Part shown: in pieces, positions 1-36,396 of the stretch | How positions within the stretch are numbered: position 1 is the first letter of the stretch | How the letters are laid out: each line of letters starts with the position of its first letter | Assembly (NCBI GenBank): GCA_950022655.1 | Contig: OX465581.1 | Span: 31,467,300-31,531,299, forward strand | Length of the DNA: 64,000 nt | Origin: Alentia gelatinosa | Taxonomy: Eukaryota > Annelida > Polychaeta > Phyllodocida > Polynoidae | Reading direction: 5' to 3' | Notes under the pieces: generated by a model | What the model was told of the DNA's origin: nothing | The model's input: only the letters and a program-made list of their open reading frames with translations | Database searches by the model: none | Made by a program: the position numbers and the translations under genes

Positions 1-1255
1 CAGGCGGAAATAGATATCCTCCTCGGAAATTTTGCGATCGAAGGGCTACAAAACAGCACTTCTATATACAGCACTGACGTTAGAGTTTACGGGGAAATAA
101 TAGTTTAACACATCTGTGAATATGTTCTTATGGCTATTTCGCTGGATAGTGAAGGGCCAAAGTTTGGAGTCCGTTATCTGCATTTTTCACACTCAAGTTT
201 CACTCACCTCGTGTTTTACCACCCCTTATCTAGTCTCCAGCCTACTTACCCTTCTCTAGACAGGCTTTGATCACTTAGTAATTGGTTCGAAGACTTTATA
301 ATTTCATATCATACAATTTATCCAGTTAGTATTTACTTGTTTCACCCTTGATCTTCATTTGTCTAACCCTTTACCCTTTTCTCCATTCTCCAATTCAGAC
401 CCGAAGCCAGACACACTCTAACATAACACTTTTCATTCTCTTCCACAATTACTTCTTTCACAATTACAATGAAAATACAGCAGCTTCTTATTGTACTTAT
501 TGGTTTGGTCATCCGAGTTGAAAGGAGAGTATAGGTAGAAGTGACGAATAGAATCGATTGGCCAGGGATACAAATTTTCCAGTGGTTCGAAAATGGAAAC
601 CTGCAGGTTTATGTTAAAGGCATATATGACAATTTGGCTTGAAAATTAAAACCTATCCCATTCTCCTGATGATTGAATATGAGGAGCTCAAAGTGTTGAA
701 GAGCACAGATCCAACTTAGAAATCGAGGGTCGCCGTGCAAGTTTTTGATTTAGAGATTGATATTATTATAATGTTATGATAGGATAAGTCGAATTTTTCA
801 AAAGTTGTTTTTCACATATGTAATTTTCTTCAAATTTCACAGAATATAGTAGATGAATAGTACCACGCATTAAAACCCATTTGTTGTATAACATCAAAGA
901 TAAAGGTGCGGCCTATTTTAAAGACTATGCTCAGAGACTGTACAGATAGTAGCCTTCAAAATCTTCGATATCTGCTCGATAATGATTTAATAATTTTCGA
1001 GGATAATTTATGGTTTGTACGGAACTCGGCGTAAACGCCTCGTTCCGTACGAACCGTAAATTATCATCTCGTTTTGTAGCCCGTACATCATGGTCAGGAC
1101 GTAATTACTACACCCTTTGCAGGTAGAAGTCTAAACTTGTATTTAATTGTGGCATGTTATGGAAAAAGCGCTTTATATTTTGTTTAGAATGCATGATATT
1201 TTTTGTGTATATCGATCTCAATCTAACATTGACTTTAACTTGTTTTCGTTTGCAG
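1..1255. other. Intron sequence upstream of the first visible SLC6 exon
   Basis: No SLC6 TM1 exon could be read here on either strand. The stretch ends in a splice acceptor (tttgcag) whose following two bases complete a Gly codon, so the preceding exon must end in phase 1. It contains one strong foldback hairpin, described separately; otherwise I see nothing. Confidence 0.7.
993..1077. repeat. Foldback hairpin element
   Basis: ATAATTTATGGTTTGTACGG from 1003 pairs with the complement ending at 1064; weaker pairing reaches 993 and 1077. Apex CTCGGCGTAAACGCCTCG at 1025-1042, which on the - strand reads CGAGGCGTTTACGCCGAG. Confidence 0.92.
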
Positions 1256-25827
<24,572 letters not shown>

Positions 25828-26260
25828 GTACACACTCAACCTCGTTCTCGTAGCAGTCTCTGATTTATTCTCTTATGAATTAGGATTAACCTCACATTCA
25901 GTGGAAACAGGCGATTTGGTTTAATGTAATATTGTTTTATAGTATAGATTTATTTTGAGAATGTAAATAAGTATTCTTCTATCGAAATTGATCTCAAACG
26001 TACAGATCTGATTTATTAAAGTACCTAAACAAAGAAGTAATTTTATTACATAATTGTCCTCTTTAAAAGCAGTATATTCTCAAGTACCATGATTTTCTTT
26101 TACTTACATTATTTACTTATGCCACGAAGACTAATTCTAAATTACCTGAAGTTTATGTGCATTTCTTTATATTTCAGGTAACTCACATTTATATATGAGT
26201 GTGTCCTTCCCAGCGTTGACGAATGTCAGCATGATAAATAATAAAGGTAAAATAAAATCT
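25828..26260 (+). other. SLC6 3' UTR with candidate poly(A) signals
   Basis: AATAAA hexamers occur at 26240-26245 and 26251-26256, ~415-430 bp after the stop, in AU-rich sequence. They are the best candidates for the transcript end; cleavage site not determined. Confidence 0.55.
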
Positions 26261-29200
26261 ACGTCGTGATACAAGTTGAGAACAAACCAGTGCGTTTGGA
26301 CCTTATCAACCGGTTGTGGATAGTGTCACAGGGCTCATTTATCAGTTCTGCAAGTCAACGGAGAAAGAATGGTCCTCTCACCAGTGGTTGACCTCACGCC
26401 GAGTGAAATATGCAGATTATCCTTGTATCATCATTGAGCTTATCAGTAGAATTGCATTAAATAATAACTCTTTAGAGGTATTGTTTTCGAAACTCAGAAA
26501 ATCAAGTAAATATATATTAGACCGATCACAATTACAGTAACTATAACAGTTTACTTGAATCATGAAATGGCTCAGAATAAATATGATGCTGTTTTAACTC
26601 TACATGTTCATGGGAGGTACTGATCGTTTTCTTGCTGGCAGAGCAGTTATATTTCTATTTTTCTTTATATATATTTTAAGAGAATTTTATGATAAATTGA
26701 TCAGTTCGATAAAATCAATTCTTTTTAATATAGTCGAAGATGGGTAAAGGTAATACTTATGTCACTTTGGAAGAAGTAGCGAGTTTTATCAAACCTTGAT
26801 ATGAAAATGAAAACGTTAATTTTTGTTGTGGGAATTTTGTTGAGCGATGCTCAGTTTGTAATCATGGTGAGGACTTTGAAAGAGAGTACCACTGTGACTA
26901 GTTATGAAAAGACTGACTTTGTCTGACGTTAAAATTTCTGTAATTATGTAGGAGTTAAAGAAATGTTTGAATGTTCAGATTGACTATTACATGAGAATGA
27001 TTTCGAGTATTCTGACGACATACGGTCCGGGGGACGTATGAAGCAACTTGTTGCCTAACATTTACTATAATACACCGTTTTCTGTAATTTAGAAACACCT
27101 AGAAGTAGCCAAAGCGCTAGATGAATATATATATCTAGAGTGTAAAAAGCAAACGGAGTGTCTTTTATTTAGCGGGCGATTATTTGAGTGTAGGAAAGCG
27201 ACTTCGACCCGGTCAACCAGATAGATATCGGGTTGTCTAGAGGGTAGACCCCAGTATTACAGAAAAGGAGATGGCAGTACCTTATAGACTTGTACTAAAC
27301 TAGGTAAAGAGATCTCTATTATGAATAACAAAAATCTTATTATATGTTCAGTGAATTGTTGTCATCGACAGAGACCCGTCTAGTTCGTGATTTCTTCAGA
27401 ATAAACTATTACTATCAATGGCGAACAGAAGTATCACAGCCAACTAAAACCAAGATTTCATCTTGCGAAATTCCATTCACTGGGGGTCATCGCCAGCTAA
27501 TTGGTCATAAATTAATCATCTCGCAAGATAGCAAAGCACCGTGAATTTTTTTCATCTTCTCCTCTGAATAGTCCAGGTCTGGGGCCAATAATTTTCCACT
27601 GAGTTCGCTCCTCCAAACGAGGTGTAAGAGCTCAGTGAAAAATCTATAATTTACCAATGCAAGACAAGTACTAGAAGACCTAGTATAGAGGTATGTTATA
27701 CATAATCGTCTATGGCAAATGCATGGCATATTACTTCATATTTATGTATATCAAGATAGGCGTCCATTCAGTATCCTTAAAGAAGAACTTGAATCTCATA
27801 TTTAAGTTAAATGTGGTACTTCACCAAGAAAATCCAAAATGAATTTTAGGTAAGTAAAGGCCTGGTATTTTATAGACCAGCTGAATGATTTTTCGCACAG
27901 TCTCAAGGCCGAGTCCTCTGAACAGGTCAGTTGGCAATTAACCATGGACATGTCTACCCAGTCCTTTTTAACCATTTAGATAAAGCAGGTCATGTCAACA
28001 TGGGGACCTTCTGATGCGATTTAAAAGTGAAATAACAAAGGATGTGATTATATGCATCTACGAACATTACTTCGGCCATAACGAAAGAAATGAACCTGGG
28101 GAAACAGACAAATTTATTGTAAAAGAAATAATTGGTGTTGCTATTAATCGAGGGTACAGTGATTGGTGTACAGGTGTATCAAAGTCCTTAACGCGACATT
28201 TAATCATTACCATTTGAAAGCCATGGGCTCCTTGTAAAGCGCCATGGGCTCCTTGGAAAGCGCCATGGGCTCCTTGTAAAAGCGCCTAATACCCTGAATA
28301 TTCTTAGATAAAGCGATATTGCCAAAATATTCAGTGTAACCAAACTTGAATTTCCAAATAACCTATCAAATAAGTCAATATGAATTTGTTTACGCGACAC
28401 GCAAGTACCGGATAACATTAATTATTTCTTGTTCTAATTGGATGAGTTACAACCCGCGTGTAGGTGCTGTTGTTTACGGCTTAAATTTGTTAATGTAGTC
28501 CCTTTAGCAAAGACTGTGATGTGCGTTATCGTCTACTAAACAATTCTATCAAAACAACCATTTCTTGGGAAGATTACCCAACACAGGTGTAATATTTTAA
28601 TATCTTTGTGCGTTATTAGTTACGACAAGGTTATTTCGTGTGACGCTTGCTGTCTTTGTCATATCTCCTTTTCATATGTTGTGAGGGATATACCATATGA
28701 TAATATCCCGTGAAATTCGAGTAAATGCTACGCATTTATGTGATAAAATTCTGTTTTAAACCGGACTTGAGGAATAATAATAGCTTTATCGCTTTGTAGA
28801 TGGTATTCCATGTCAACTGTATGATCTTGTAAGAAACGTGGTGCATTATCTAAACTATGAAACAATAAAGCTCTTTATTTCAAGGATAAAGTATTCCAGA
28901 GGCCATAAGTAGTGGTTAGCTTAGGCGTTCAGTAGTAACATAAGTTTAATCTATAATATACATATTTATCATATATTACAGTATATCATGATGACTTGAG
29001 TAACCATTAAATAATGGCTTTGAAATTGTATTAGTAGCAATGACAGCTTATGCAAAATTACACATCGACATATCTGCGATATAAGGTATTTTACCAGCTA
29101 CCAGCCAACTCAATGTTTCAATACATTGAGTGAGCTTTCCTATTTTTAAATCATTTTACAATTATTCCACTTGAATACCAGCTTTTGACATAACCATACA

Positions 29201-30004
29201 TATTTTATAGTGATTATTGAAGGCAATGAAAGTCTGGTTTATTGCGAGGGTTATTATTATCTAGAAGTGAAATCATACACAGCTTTTATTTGTATTGAAT
29301 GGAAACGCACCCTTATATTGTATGCAATATATCACACATGTTGCCATCCATTTCCCCCGAAATCTCAAGAATAGTTATCATCTACAGGTCTTGTTTTAAA
29401 ATTCAGTAGGATAAGAGTTTCATGATAAATAGTTTTGTAGACATCGATACACTATAGGGACAATCTATTTAAGCTCGTAGAAGTGAATCACCGCTTAGGT
29501 GAAAAAAAATATAATGCATCATCCGCTAAAATCCTTCCTTTTGATTTTGTGTCTTTGTGTCTTCTTATAATATATCTGTATGGGCATTGATAGACATTCT
29601 ACTTAATTCTATAGTCAGATATAAAAAAGGTAACAAGAACTGTAATGTCTGCAAATACAAGCCATTTTACTGTGTTCAATCGTAATGCTTTTCATCAGTC
29701 ACAATACAACTGTTGAAATACGTTTGCCTTTTGTATGGATAGCTTGCTTTAGTTTGTTTGATGCTTAATAAAAAAGAAATAACAACAGTCGTGTTTGTTT
29801 TCATGTGGATAAACTACTAGCTATGGAAGATCTCCAAATCAGAATTCAACGATTGCAATGTTGCCACAGCCTCAAAATATTGTTCTTTGAATATCAGATT
29901 TTGAAAATATCATGCAGTATGGTTTGGGCCGGCAGTGGAGATAAATCGTAATGTACCAAACTTGACACTACATTTGTATTTTCTTTTAGTGCAGCTCTAC
30001 TAGT
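26261..30004. other. Convergent intergenic region
   Basis: AT-rich sequence between the SLC6 3' end and the NUDT16 3' end. The only structure I see is a three-copy 21-bp tandem repeat at 28219-28283 and a small inverted repeat around 27019-27040 (CATACG...CGTATG). No coding signal. Confidence 0.6.
28219..28283. repeat. 21-bp tandem repeat, three copies
   Basis: Unit GCCATGGGCTCCTTGTAAAG + C, repeated three times with one-base changes and a partial fourth. The length is a multiple of three, so it reads as a heptapeptide repeat on the - strand. No gene context supports coding. Confidence 0.85.
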
Positions 30005-30405
30005 TTTATTTTTGTCTGTAAACAGACAAACTAAGTAAACATTATTCGCCATATCAGTAAAAGATGGCATTGGTATTCTGCACATTACCTGGGTAACCTA
30101 TGGTGGGGCGTTTCATGTTAGAGCTAAGGTAAGCCTGAATAGAGATGAACTTATTGGGTAATCAAATGATCGATTTAGCAAAAGCAATAAAAGCACAAAG
30201 TTGTATGTAACAATTTCATTATATTTTCCATAATAATGTACTGACGTCCTATACATAATGTAAGTATATGTATCCATATACACTTCGTCACATGGTTCGA
30301 TGCACATACAGCATAACCAATCATACCTAACCATACAATATCAGAGCATCCATTCAAAATACATTTCCACATGCTTAAGTTAAGTGCTTAAGGTCTGTTC
30401 TGCTG
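30005..30405 (-). other. Probable NUDT16 3' UTR
   Basis: The nearest good AATAAA on the - strand is the complement of TTTATT at 30005-30010, about 400 bp after the stop. Its use as the transcript end is inferred. Confidence 0.4.
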
Positions 30406-30630
30406 TTATCTTGCTGGGGTAGGTATTCCCCTCTCCTGTGCATATAAGAGAACAGCGTCGGCTAACTCTTGGCGCGGTAGCACGTGCAGTGCGTGTAAGG
30501 CGTGCACCAGCTGGTAGCGCGCATTTCCGGCGAACTGGTTGGCAAGGAAGGTGGGTAGCCCGTTTGACGTGCGTGCCCCTGCCCGGCTTTTCCAGAGGCA
30601 ATAGAGCGGGACCCGCACTATGCCTAGACA
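30406..30630 (-). CDS. NUDT16: NUDT16 exon 3
   Basis: Acceptor tttgcgcag ahead of TGT CTA GGC. Reads CLGIVRVPLYCLWKSRAGAR and then NGLPTFLANQFAGNARYQLV before a C-tail ending PTPAR and TAA. GC-rich relative to its surroundings, as expected for coding sequence. IVRVPLY and LPTFL.N.F.G.AR.QL are the diagnostic C-terminal motifs. Confidence 0.92.
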   Translation of the reverse strand, partial: CLGIVRVPLYCLWKSRAGARTSNGLPTFLANQFAGNARYQLVHALHALHVLPRQELADAVLLYAQERGIPTPAR

Positions 30631-33191
30631 CTGCGCAAAAAGAGAGAATAAAATAGTTAAGGAATAGTGGAATTAAAACAATGCCTAACGCAGATAAATA
30701 TTAGAGGGAAACTATGTTCCGGTGGGAATAAGTCAAGGTTACGAGGTAAGGCTTGGAAAAGTTACTGCTCAAGGCGTAGCCGCGGGCAGTAATTTTTCCA
30801 AGCCTTACCGAGTAACTTTGACTTATTTCCACTGGTACATGGTTTCCCTATTCCTATATACCTTCAATTGTCGGCTAATATCGATAAAAAACGAATGTCT
30901 CTCAACGCCAACCTGGGTAGTAAACGTCAACCTGGGCAGAAAACGTCAACCTGGGCAGTAACTTCAACCTGGGTAGTAAACAAAAGTTATTCCACCCCCA
31001 GCAGCGTTAAGTAATCATAGGTTGTTCGCTCATAGGTATATAGGAATAAAGTATATATGATGTCCGGTTAGGTATGCTCGTTCAACAGTGGAACAGAAAC
31101 GATGAATAAATTCCTGTAATGGCCTACATTAAAATTTGATTAAGAATGTATGGAACTAATATACAGATCTAACATTAAATCACAGATAGCCCAAAAGAGT
31201 CTTAAAATAAACATCAGTTACAGAAGCTTTTACAAAATCGTTCATTTTCAAGTGGCTCCAGGAGCTGCTAAAGATGTGAATAAAACTTTCTTTTCAAGTC
31301 AATATTTCCTTTACCTCTCCTCCCCAATCCTGGGCATTCTGCGTATTTTTTTCAATGTTCACAAACTCTTCCATCGTAACTTCCTTCGCGTAGAAATGTG
31401 CCACAAATCGCTGTTTGTGGTTGATATGGGTAACCATATGGTCATCTTGTGTAACGCTATGTTTACTGAGATCAAGACCGATCTCTTCGCTCAGCTCTCG
31501 GTTCAAACCATCCACTGGCGCCTCCTCGGGGCTGTCTAACAAACCTCCCGTGAAACCAAGTTTTCCATCAAAACGCATTTGCATCTAAATGAATCAACGA
31601 AAGGTGGTACGAAGGTAAGTATAAGTGTTACTTACGGGAACTATCAGTCATATAGAGAAACAGGCTTACTGTCTCCGTACGGATAATATACTTGGTAAAA
31701 TCGGCGATCAGATGAACCGATGCCGAAGGCAGAGCATCATCTGATCACCGATTTTACCAAGTATTTATCCGTATGGAGACAGTAAGCCTGTTTCTCTTTA
31801 TTTTATACCTTAAAATATCCAATTTTTAACCTTGCTTCTGGGGGAGTTTTTGGATTTCGCCGCCGTACATGCCCCGTACGCCACATACATACCCCGTACG
31901 TCACCTAGGTGTCGTACGGATATAAATACGACATGGGTAGGAGGGGGGCCGTATGTGTAGGATATACTACCACAGGAATATAATAATACATATATTCAAC
32001 ACTTAAAGTCGAATGAACGATATGAAACTCCCACCTCGGTAATACGACCACCGCTTCACTGCGGAGGGTTTGATTCAGTCCCAAGCTTAGAGTTCACTTT
32101 ACACAGAGATAAAAGTTGGGACTGGGGAAATAAATAAACCTAAATAAAGTTTGCCCTGGTGGTGAGTGAACCCAAGCATGTTCTGTCCAAAAAGGTCGGA
32201 AACGTGCGGAAGTGGTGAAAGAATTAAATGGATGGGGCGACAAAAGACAATGAATGAAGGATTTGAAGGTGTGATACACTACGGTATCATATGCCATTGA
32301 CTGAGTATTTTTTGTTTTTGTAATGTTTTTTTTATCAGTAACTGCTTATAATATTGTCTTCGCAGTGTTCTCTCAATAATACGACCACCTCAATCACACC
32401 GAACACACAATTCTGAACCGTAACTATTCTAGTGAAAAAAGATAGAGAAAATATGTCCATCGAAGGACCTATAAAGGAAGAATCTTGATGTAACAATGCC
32501 TCACCACGGATTTGGATGACAAATAAAAAAAGAGGAAGCTGAGATATGATAAAAGCAGAAATCTAAAACACTGAATAGGGCAGATCACAGTTGACTACAT
32601 TTACTTTATTACTAATCCTTTAAAAGTATAAGGAAACCCGCACTTTTCACCAATGGATAAGACACATACACACGGAATTCGGCATAGTTCACCAATGGAA
32701 TGAGCGAGCATATGTTCATGGGATATCAACTAAGGTTAAATGAGCACATGTATACTTTTCTGTAGTCAAAAGTGTGATTGTCACACGTTTGCGAATATCA
32801 TTAATAATTGTACAGTGATTAATGAAAAAATACATTTGAATAAAAAAGCGAAACTTGGATTCAAAACAAAGGTTTCTTAAATTTCATATAGGTTACATTT
32901 ATGATTCATACGCTTCCAATCAATTACTTTGAATTCTTGGAGTAATAAGAAGGCAAAACTCACCAGCACCGCGGCGTGTTTCTTGTTTTTCACCCACAGC
33001 GATTCATTATTGCGCGCATACAGAAACAAGTGAGCCGCGTTCGTGTAATCGTTTTGGCGGGAAACCAAGAAATCAACTTCCTCAAACTGACTTCCTGTCG
33101 TCTGCTTCTCCCAGGTGAGGATTGATTCCAGGTCTGAGAGGTTTACCTCCTTGACATCCTGTACTTCATTCATTGACATGGCAACCGACAT
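30406..33191 (-). CDS. NUDT16: NUDT16-type Nudix hydrolase, three exons, complete
   Basis: Nudix hydrolase of the NUDT16 type; vertebrate members remove caps from U8 snoRNA and other RNAs and hydrolyse IDP/dIDP, acting in nucleolus and cytoplasm. Exons on the - strand: 33191-32964, 31584-31315, 30630-30406, all introns phase 0 with GT-AG ends, 240 residues against ~195 in human. The order matches the family: AAHLFLYARN, then HAAVL joined to MQMRFDGKLGFTGGLLD, the Nudix helix LNRELSEEIG (Glu residues intact), RFVAHFYAKEVTMEEF, ECLGIVRVPLYCLW and NGLPTFLANQFAGNARYQL. ATG at 33191 chosen as the first in-frame start after upstream stops; in-frame Mets also follow at residues 5 and 7. The N-terminus is ~40 residues longer than in vertebrates, and a Lys/Arg-rich insert (KSRAGARTS) precedes NGLPTF. 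Convergent with the SLC6 gene. Confidence 0.93.
30706..30848. repeat. Foldback hairpin element
   Basis: Arms of ~65 bp, 30706-30770 and 30784-30848, pair with few mismatches (left starts GGGAAACTATGTTCC, right ends ATGGTTTCCC). The apex is AAGGCGTAGCCGCGG. Very stable as a hairpin in single-stranded DNA or RNA. Confidence 0.93.
30909..30981. repeat. ~19-bp tandem repeat, four copies
   Basis: Unit CAACCTGGGTAGTAAACGT, four copies with small changes, the third one base shorter. Confidence 0.9.
31315..31584 (-). CDS. NUDT16: NUDT16 exon 2, Nudix box
   Basis: Acceptor tttag, donor gtaaag, 90 codons exactly. Carries MQMRFDGKLGFTGG, the Nudix helix (RELSEEIG with metal-binding Glu residues) and the VAHFYAKEVT strand. 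As in vertebrate NUDT16, the spacing of the first Nudix Gly and Glu is not the textbook GX5E. Confidence 0.95.
31654..31798. repeat. Foldback hairpin element
   Basis: Left arm 31654-31715 begins AGAGAAACAGGCTTACTGTC; the right arm is its near-perfect complement ending GTAAGCCTGTTTCTCT. The loop of ~20 bases contains CGATGCCGAAGGCAGAGC. Confidence 0.95.
31799..31965. repeat. Dispersed repeat, copy 1 (related to 57540-57725)
   Basis: Shares TACCTTAAAAT, then CATACCCCGTACGTCACCT, then TGTCGTACG..TATAA.TACGA.ATGGGTAG with 57600-57725 in the same order. The match at the second site also covers part of the right hairpin arm, so the hairpin and this tail belong to one element. Confidence 0.65.
32964..33191 (-). 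CDS. NUDT16: NUDT16 exon 1
   Basis: ATG in context AACAATGT, 76 codons, donor gtgagt straight after AAVL. Encodes an acidic N-terminal region (residues 8-45) not found in vertebrate proteins as I know them, then NDYTNAAHLFLYARNNESLW, matching the family's first beta strand. Confidence 0.88.
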
Positions 33192-34302
33192 TGTTTTTCC
33201 ACCCGGCGTTTTTCCTATAGATAGTGATTTTAAGATTCAGCTGGATGTCTGATACGATTTTATTGTTATATGCTGTCAGTGACGAATTCAATCTGTTCCC
33301 CAACAAGGGAGTTCATAGAAGTAGACAAAATCGCACAGAATCATATTCAACATCTATGGACATATCAATATTGAAATGACAATTTGTATATGATGGCAGA
33401 TTTAACATAGTAATGAATTACATGAAGGTCTCTGAATAAAAATTTATAGAAAATGTATAGTACTTACCTATGCCTATGGATTATATACTTTTCTCGGCTA
33501 ACTTCTCACTGTTGCTATGTGGTGTTAGGCTTATAAACAGACTACCCCGGTAGGCCTATGAGTGAGGCTGTACACACAGGCAATGGTATATATAGCAGTC
33601 ATGCATCTAAAAGATCCTGCTGATTTAATAAGACGTCTGCGTGTATTAGGCTATCTTTACATCACTACGTTCAGCATGGTTTCATATACGTGGCAGTGAT
33701 GACACAGCGGGCTCGGTCGCGTCCGTAAACCTTTCGGCAACATGCAGAAGATTGCGAGCAGACACCGGCTAAAACAAACAACAAACCAGTTGCAAACGTA
33801 GGGATGATTTAGTCTTTGCAGACGCCACGAGATGGCGTATCAGTCCGTCTAGCGGCGTTTTGCAACACTGTAGAATTTGACTTGCAGCTGGCCCCCTTTT
33901 AAAGGCATATCCTGCAATTCACAGTGGCGCCACCTGGTGATTTTTAATCAATTCATTCTAATTTTTAACATGAGTAAATTAAAAATTGTGTGCAGTTTAT
34001 CCAATCTCAATATGTAAAACAGATCAACTTACATCTGCGTGATTTACATAGGAAATCTACTGAAACATATGGTTTTCTTCAATTCTTTGAAAAACAAGAA
34101 CTGTGACCTATGACTTTTAAAACATACATAAGTAGTACTGTATATGTACTATATTCTGTGAAAATATGAGGAAAATGACATTGATTTTACTATGTGAAAA
34201 ATGCTTATATATTCTATAAAATTATCATCATATTGATCTATAAATCAAAAACTAGCACGGTGACCCCCGATTTTTGAGTTAGATATGTGTTCCAAAATAC
34301 TT
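33192..34302. other. NUDT16 upstream region
   Basis: Expected promoter side of NUDT16. A locally GC-richer stretch at about 33690-33940 includes GGCGCCACCTGGTG at 33927-33940, which fits the CTCF core consensus closely. No TATA box can be assigned with confidence. The remainder is AT-rich. Confidence 0.4.
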
Positions 34303-34628
34303 GAAATACACTACGAAACGTATATTTCATACTCCAATAATTTTTCTCGGAACACAAAAATATTTTACGAAATACATTTTTGTTAACACAAATTTTTTGT
34401 TCCCAAACTAATAATTTTGTCCAAAAAATCAATTTCGTAAAAGACGAAATCAATTTCGTCCACCACGAAATTTATTTCGTCATTGACGAAATCAATTTCG
34501 TCCACCACGAAATTTATTTCGTCATTGACGAAATAAATTTCGTCTTTCACGAAATAAATTTCGTCTTGGACGAAATTCATTTCGTCGAGTTCCTTCTACA
34601 TTCACCAGGGGGCGACACTGTGCCGCTG
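34303..34628 (+). mobile_element. TIR element copy a, truncated
   Basis: Matches the right half of the full copy at 36787-37444: GAAATACACTACGAAACG, the TTTTTCTCGGAACAC stretch, a 21-bp repeat block and the terminal CACCAGGGGGCGACACTGTG + CCGCTG. The left half is missing. 21-bp units at 34437-34586 read as open frames on both strands because 21 is a multiple of three. Confidence 0.85.
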
Positions 34629-34663
34629 GAGGCGCCATACTTATACCATATCCCTTATACTTT

Positions 34664-34735
34664 CCGAACGGCCGGGGATCGTACCTGCGATCCCGAGATT
34701 AACAACCAACACTCTAACCACTACACCATCAAGTA
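34664..34735 (-). repeat. tRNA-like module
   Basis: On the - strand: box A type TGGTGTAGTGG followed ~45 bp later by box B type GGTACGATCCC. Closely related to 38405-38473. Probably the head of a SINE or a tRNA pseudogene carried in the repeat complex. Confidence 0.6.
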
Positions 34736-34778
34736 TTAAATTACATGAAGATTGAATGGTAATATAATCAAACAGTAT

Positions 34779-35507
34779 TGATACTGCCCCTTTACCATAC
34801 TTTCCCTCCACCATACTGTCCCTCCACCCTACTGCCCTTCCACCATACTGCCCCTCTTCAATACTGCCCCTCCACCATACTGTCCTTCCACCATACTGCA
34901 ACTCCACCATACTGTCGCTCTACAATACTGCCCCTCCACCAAACTGCCCTATTGTTTGCTTCATCCGTTGTGTGCCCAAATGGGCCTAGAAACGGCTGCT
35001 GGCTTAATTATTGACATTGTTGTTATTATTTCGAGGTATATAATATTATACAATACTGCCCTTCCACCATGCTGCCCCTTTACCATACTGCGCATACTCT
35101 CCCTCCACTATGCTGCCCCTCTACAATACTGCCCCTCCACCTTACTGCCCCTTTACCATACTGTCCCTATACAATACTGTCCCTCCACCATGCTGCCCCT
35201 CCACCACACTGCCCCTCTACAATACTGCCCCTCCACCATGCTGCCCCTCCACCACACTGCCACTCTACAATATTGCCCCTCCACCATACTGTCCCTCCAC
35301 CATACTGCCTCTCCACCATACTGCCCCTCCACCATACTGCCCTTTACCATACTGTCCCTCCACCATATTGCCCCTCCACCATACTGCCTATTAACCATAC
35401 TTCCCCTAAACCATACTGCCCCTTAACCATACCACCCCTCACCAATACATTCCCTCAACCACTATATTCCCCCTCAACCATACTGCCCCTCAACCATATT
35501 TCCCTGT
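34779..35507 (+). repeat. 16-bp minisatellite array A, CCACCATACTGCCCCT orientation
   Basis: Dozens of units of a 16-bp repeat with recurrent variants (TACAATACTG, TTAACCATAC). Interrupted at 34950-35050 by ~100 bp of unrelated sequence. Because 16 is not a multiple of three, each frame reads a 16-residue repeat, which yields long but meaningless open frames. Confidence 0.95.
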
Positions 35508-35510
35508 GTG

Positions 35511-36290
35511 GCAGTGTGGTGGAGCGGCAGCATGGTGGAGGGGCAGTATAGTAGACAGGGACAGCATTCTAGAGGGGCAGTATGATGGAGGGGCAGTATG
35601 GTAAAGGGGCAGAATGGTTGAGGGGCAGTATGGTGGAGGGGCAGTATTGTAGAGGAGCAGTATGGTGGAGAGGCAGTATGGTGGAGGGAGAGTATTGTAT
35701 AGGGACAGTATGGTAAAGGGGCAGTATGGTGGAGGGGAAGTATTGTAGCGGGGCAGTATGGTGGAGCGGCAGTATTGTAGAGGAGCAGTATGGTGCAGGG
35801 ACAGCATTGTAGAGGGACAGTATGGTGCAGGGGCAGTATGGTATAGGGGCAGTATGGTGGAGGGGCAGTATGGTATAGGGGCAGTATGGTAGAGGGGCAG
35901 TATGGTGGAGGGGCAGCATGGCGGAGGGAGAGTATTGTATAGGGACAGTATGGTAAAGGGGCAGTATGGTGGAGGGGCAGTATTGTAGAGGGGCAGTATG
36001 GTGCAGGGTCAGCATTGTAGAGGGGCAGTGTGGTGGAGGGGCAGTATGGTATAGGGGCAGTATGGTGGAGGGGCAGTATGGTGGAGGGGCAGAATGGTGG
36101 AGGGGCAGCATGGTGGAGGGAGAGTATTGTATAGGGACAGTATGGTAAAGGAGCAGTATGGTGGAGGGGCAGTATTATAGAGGGGCAGTATGGTGCAGGG
36201 ACAGCATTGTAGAGGGGCAGTACGGTGGAGGGGCAGTATGGTAGAGGGCCAGTGTGGTGGAGGGGCAGTATAGTGGAGGGAAGGCATTCT
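35511..36290 (-). repeat. 16-bp minisatellite array A', inverted
   Basis: Same 16-bp unit on the opposite strand (GGGGCAGTATGGTGGA), starting a few bases after array A ends. A and A' form a ~1.5-kb inverted repeat. A higher-order block with the same variant order recurs inside it. Confidence 0.95.
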
Positions 36291-36321
36291 ACAGGCGCCC
36301 ATCTGATTGCAGGCAGTCACG

Positions 36322-36396
36322 TGTTCTTGGTGGTGTAGTGGTTATGGTACTTTGGGGTAATGGGGTCTAGGGTTCGATCCCCACCCTTCCCTAGCA
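36322..36396 (+). repeat. tRNA-like module
   Basis: TGGTGTAGTGG (box A type) and GGTTCGATCCC (box B, perfect) at tRNA-like spacing, related to the modules at 34664 and 38405 but divergent between the boxes. Resembles a tRNA-Glu-like head. Confidence 0.6.

Larger units (their letters stand above)
30631..31314 (-). other. NUDT16 intron 2 with foldback and small tandem repeat
   Basis: Contains the foldback at 30706-30848 and a four-copy ~19-bp repeat at 30909-30981. Otherwise AT-rich. Confidence 0.8.
31585..32963 (-). other. NUDT16 intron 1 with foldback repeat
   Basis: Holds the foldback at 31654-31798 and its adjoining dispersed-repeat sequence to about 31960. The remainder, to 32963, is AT-rich with nothing recognised. 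Confidence 0.8.

Noticed and set aside
34383..34580. Heptad-like FVxDEIN repeat protein
   Set aside because: Product of the 21-bp repeat inside a TIR element, open on both strands because 21 is divisible by three; no start context, no domain.
35069..36111. Open frames of 160-180 codons reading His/Pro/Cys/Tyr-rich repeats
   Set aside because: They lie wholly in the 16-bp minisatellite, occur on both strands and in several frames, and follow from a unit length that is not a multiple of three.
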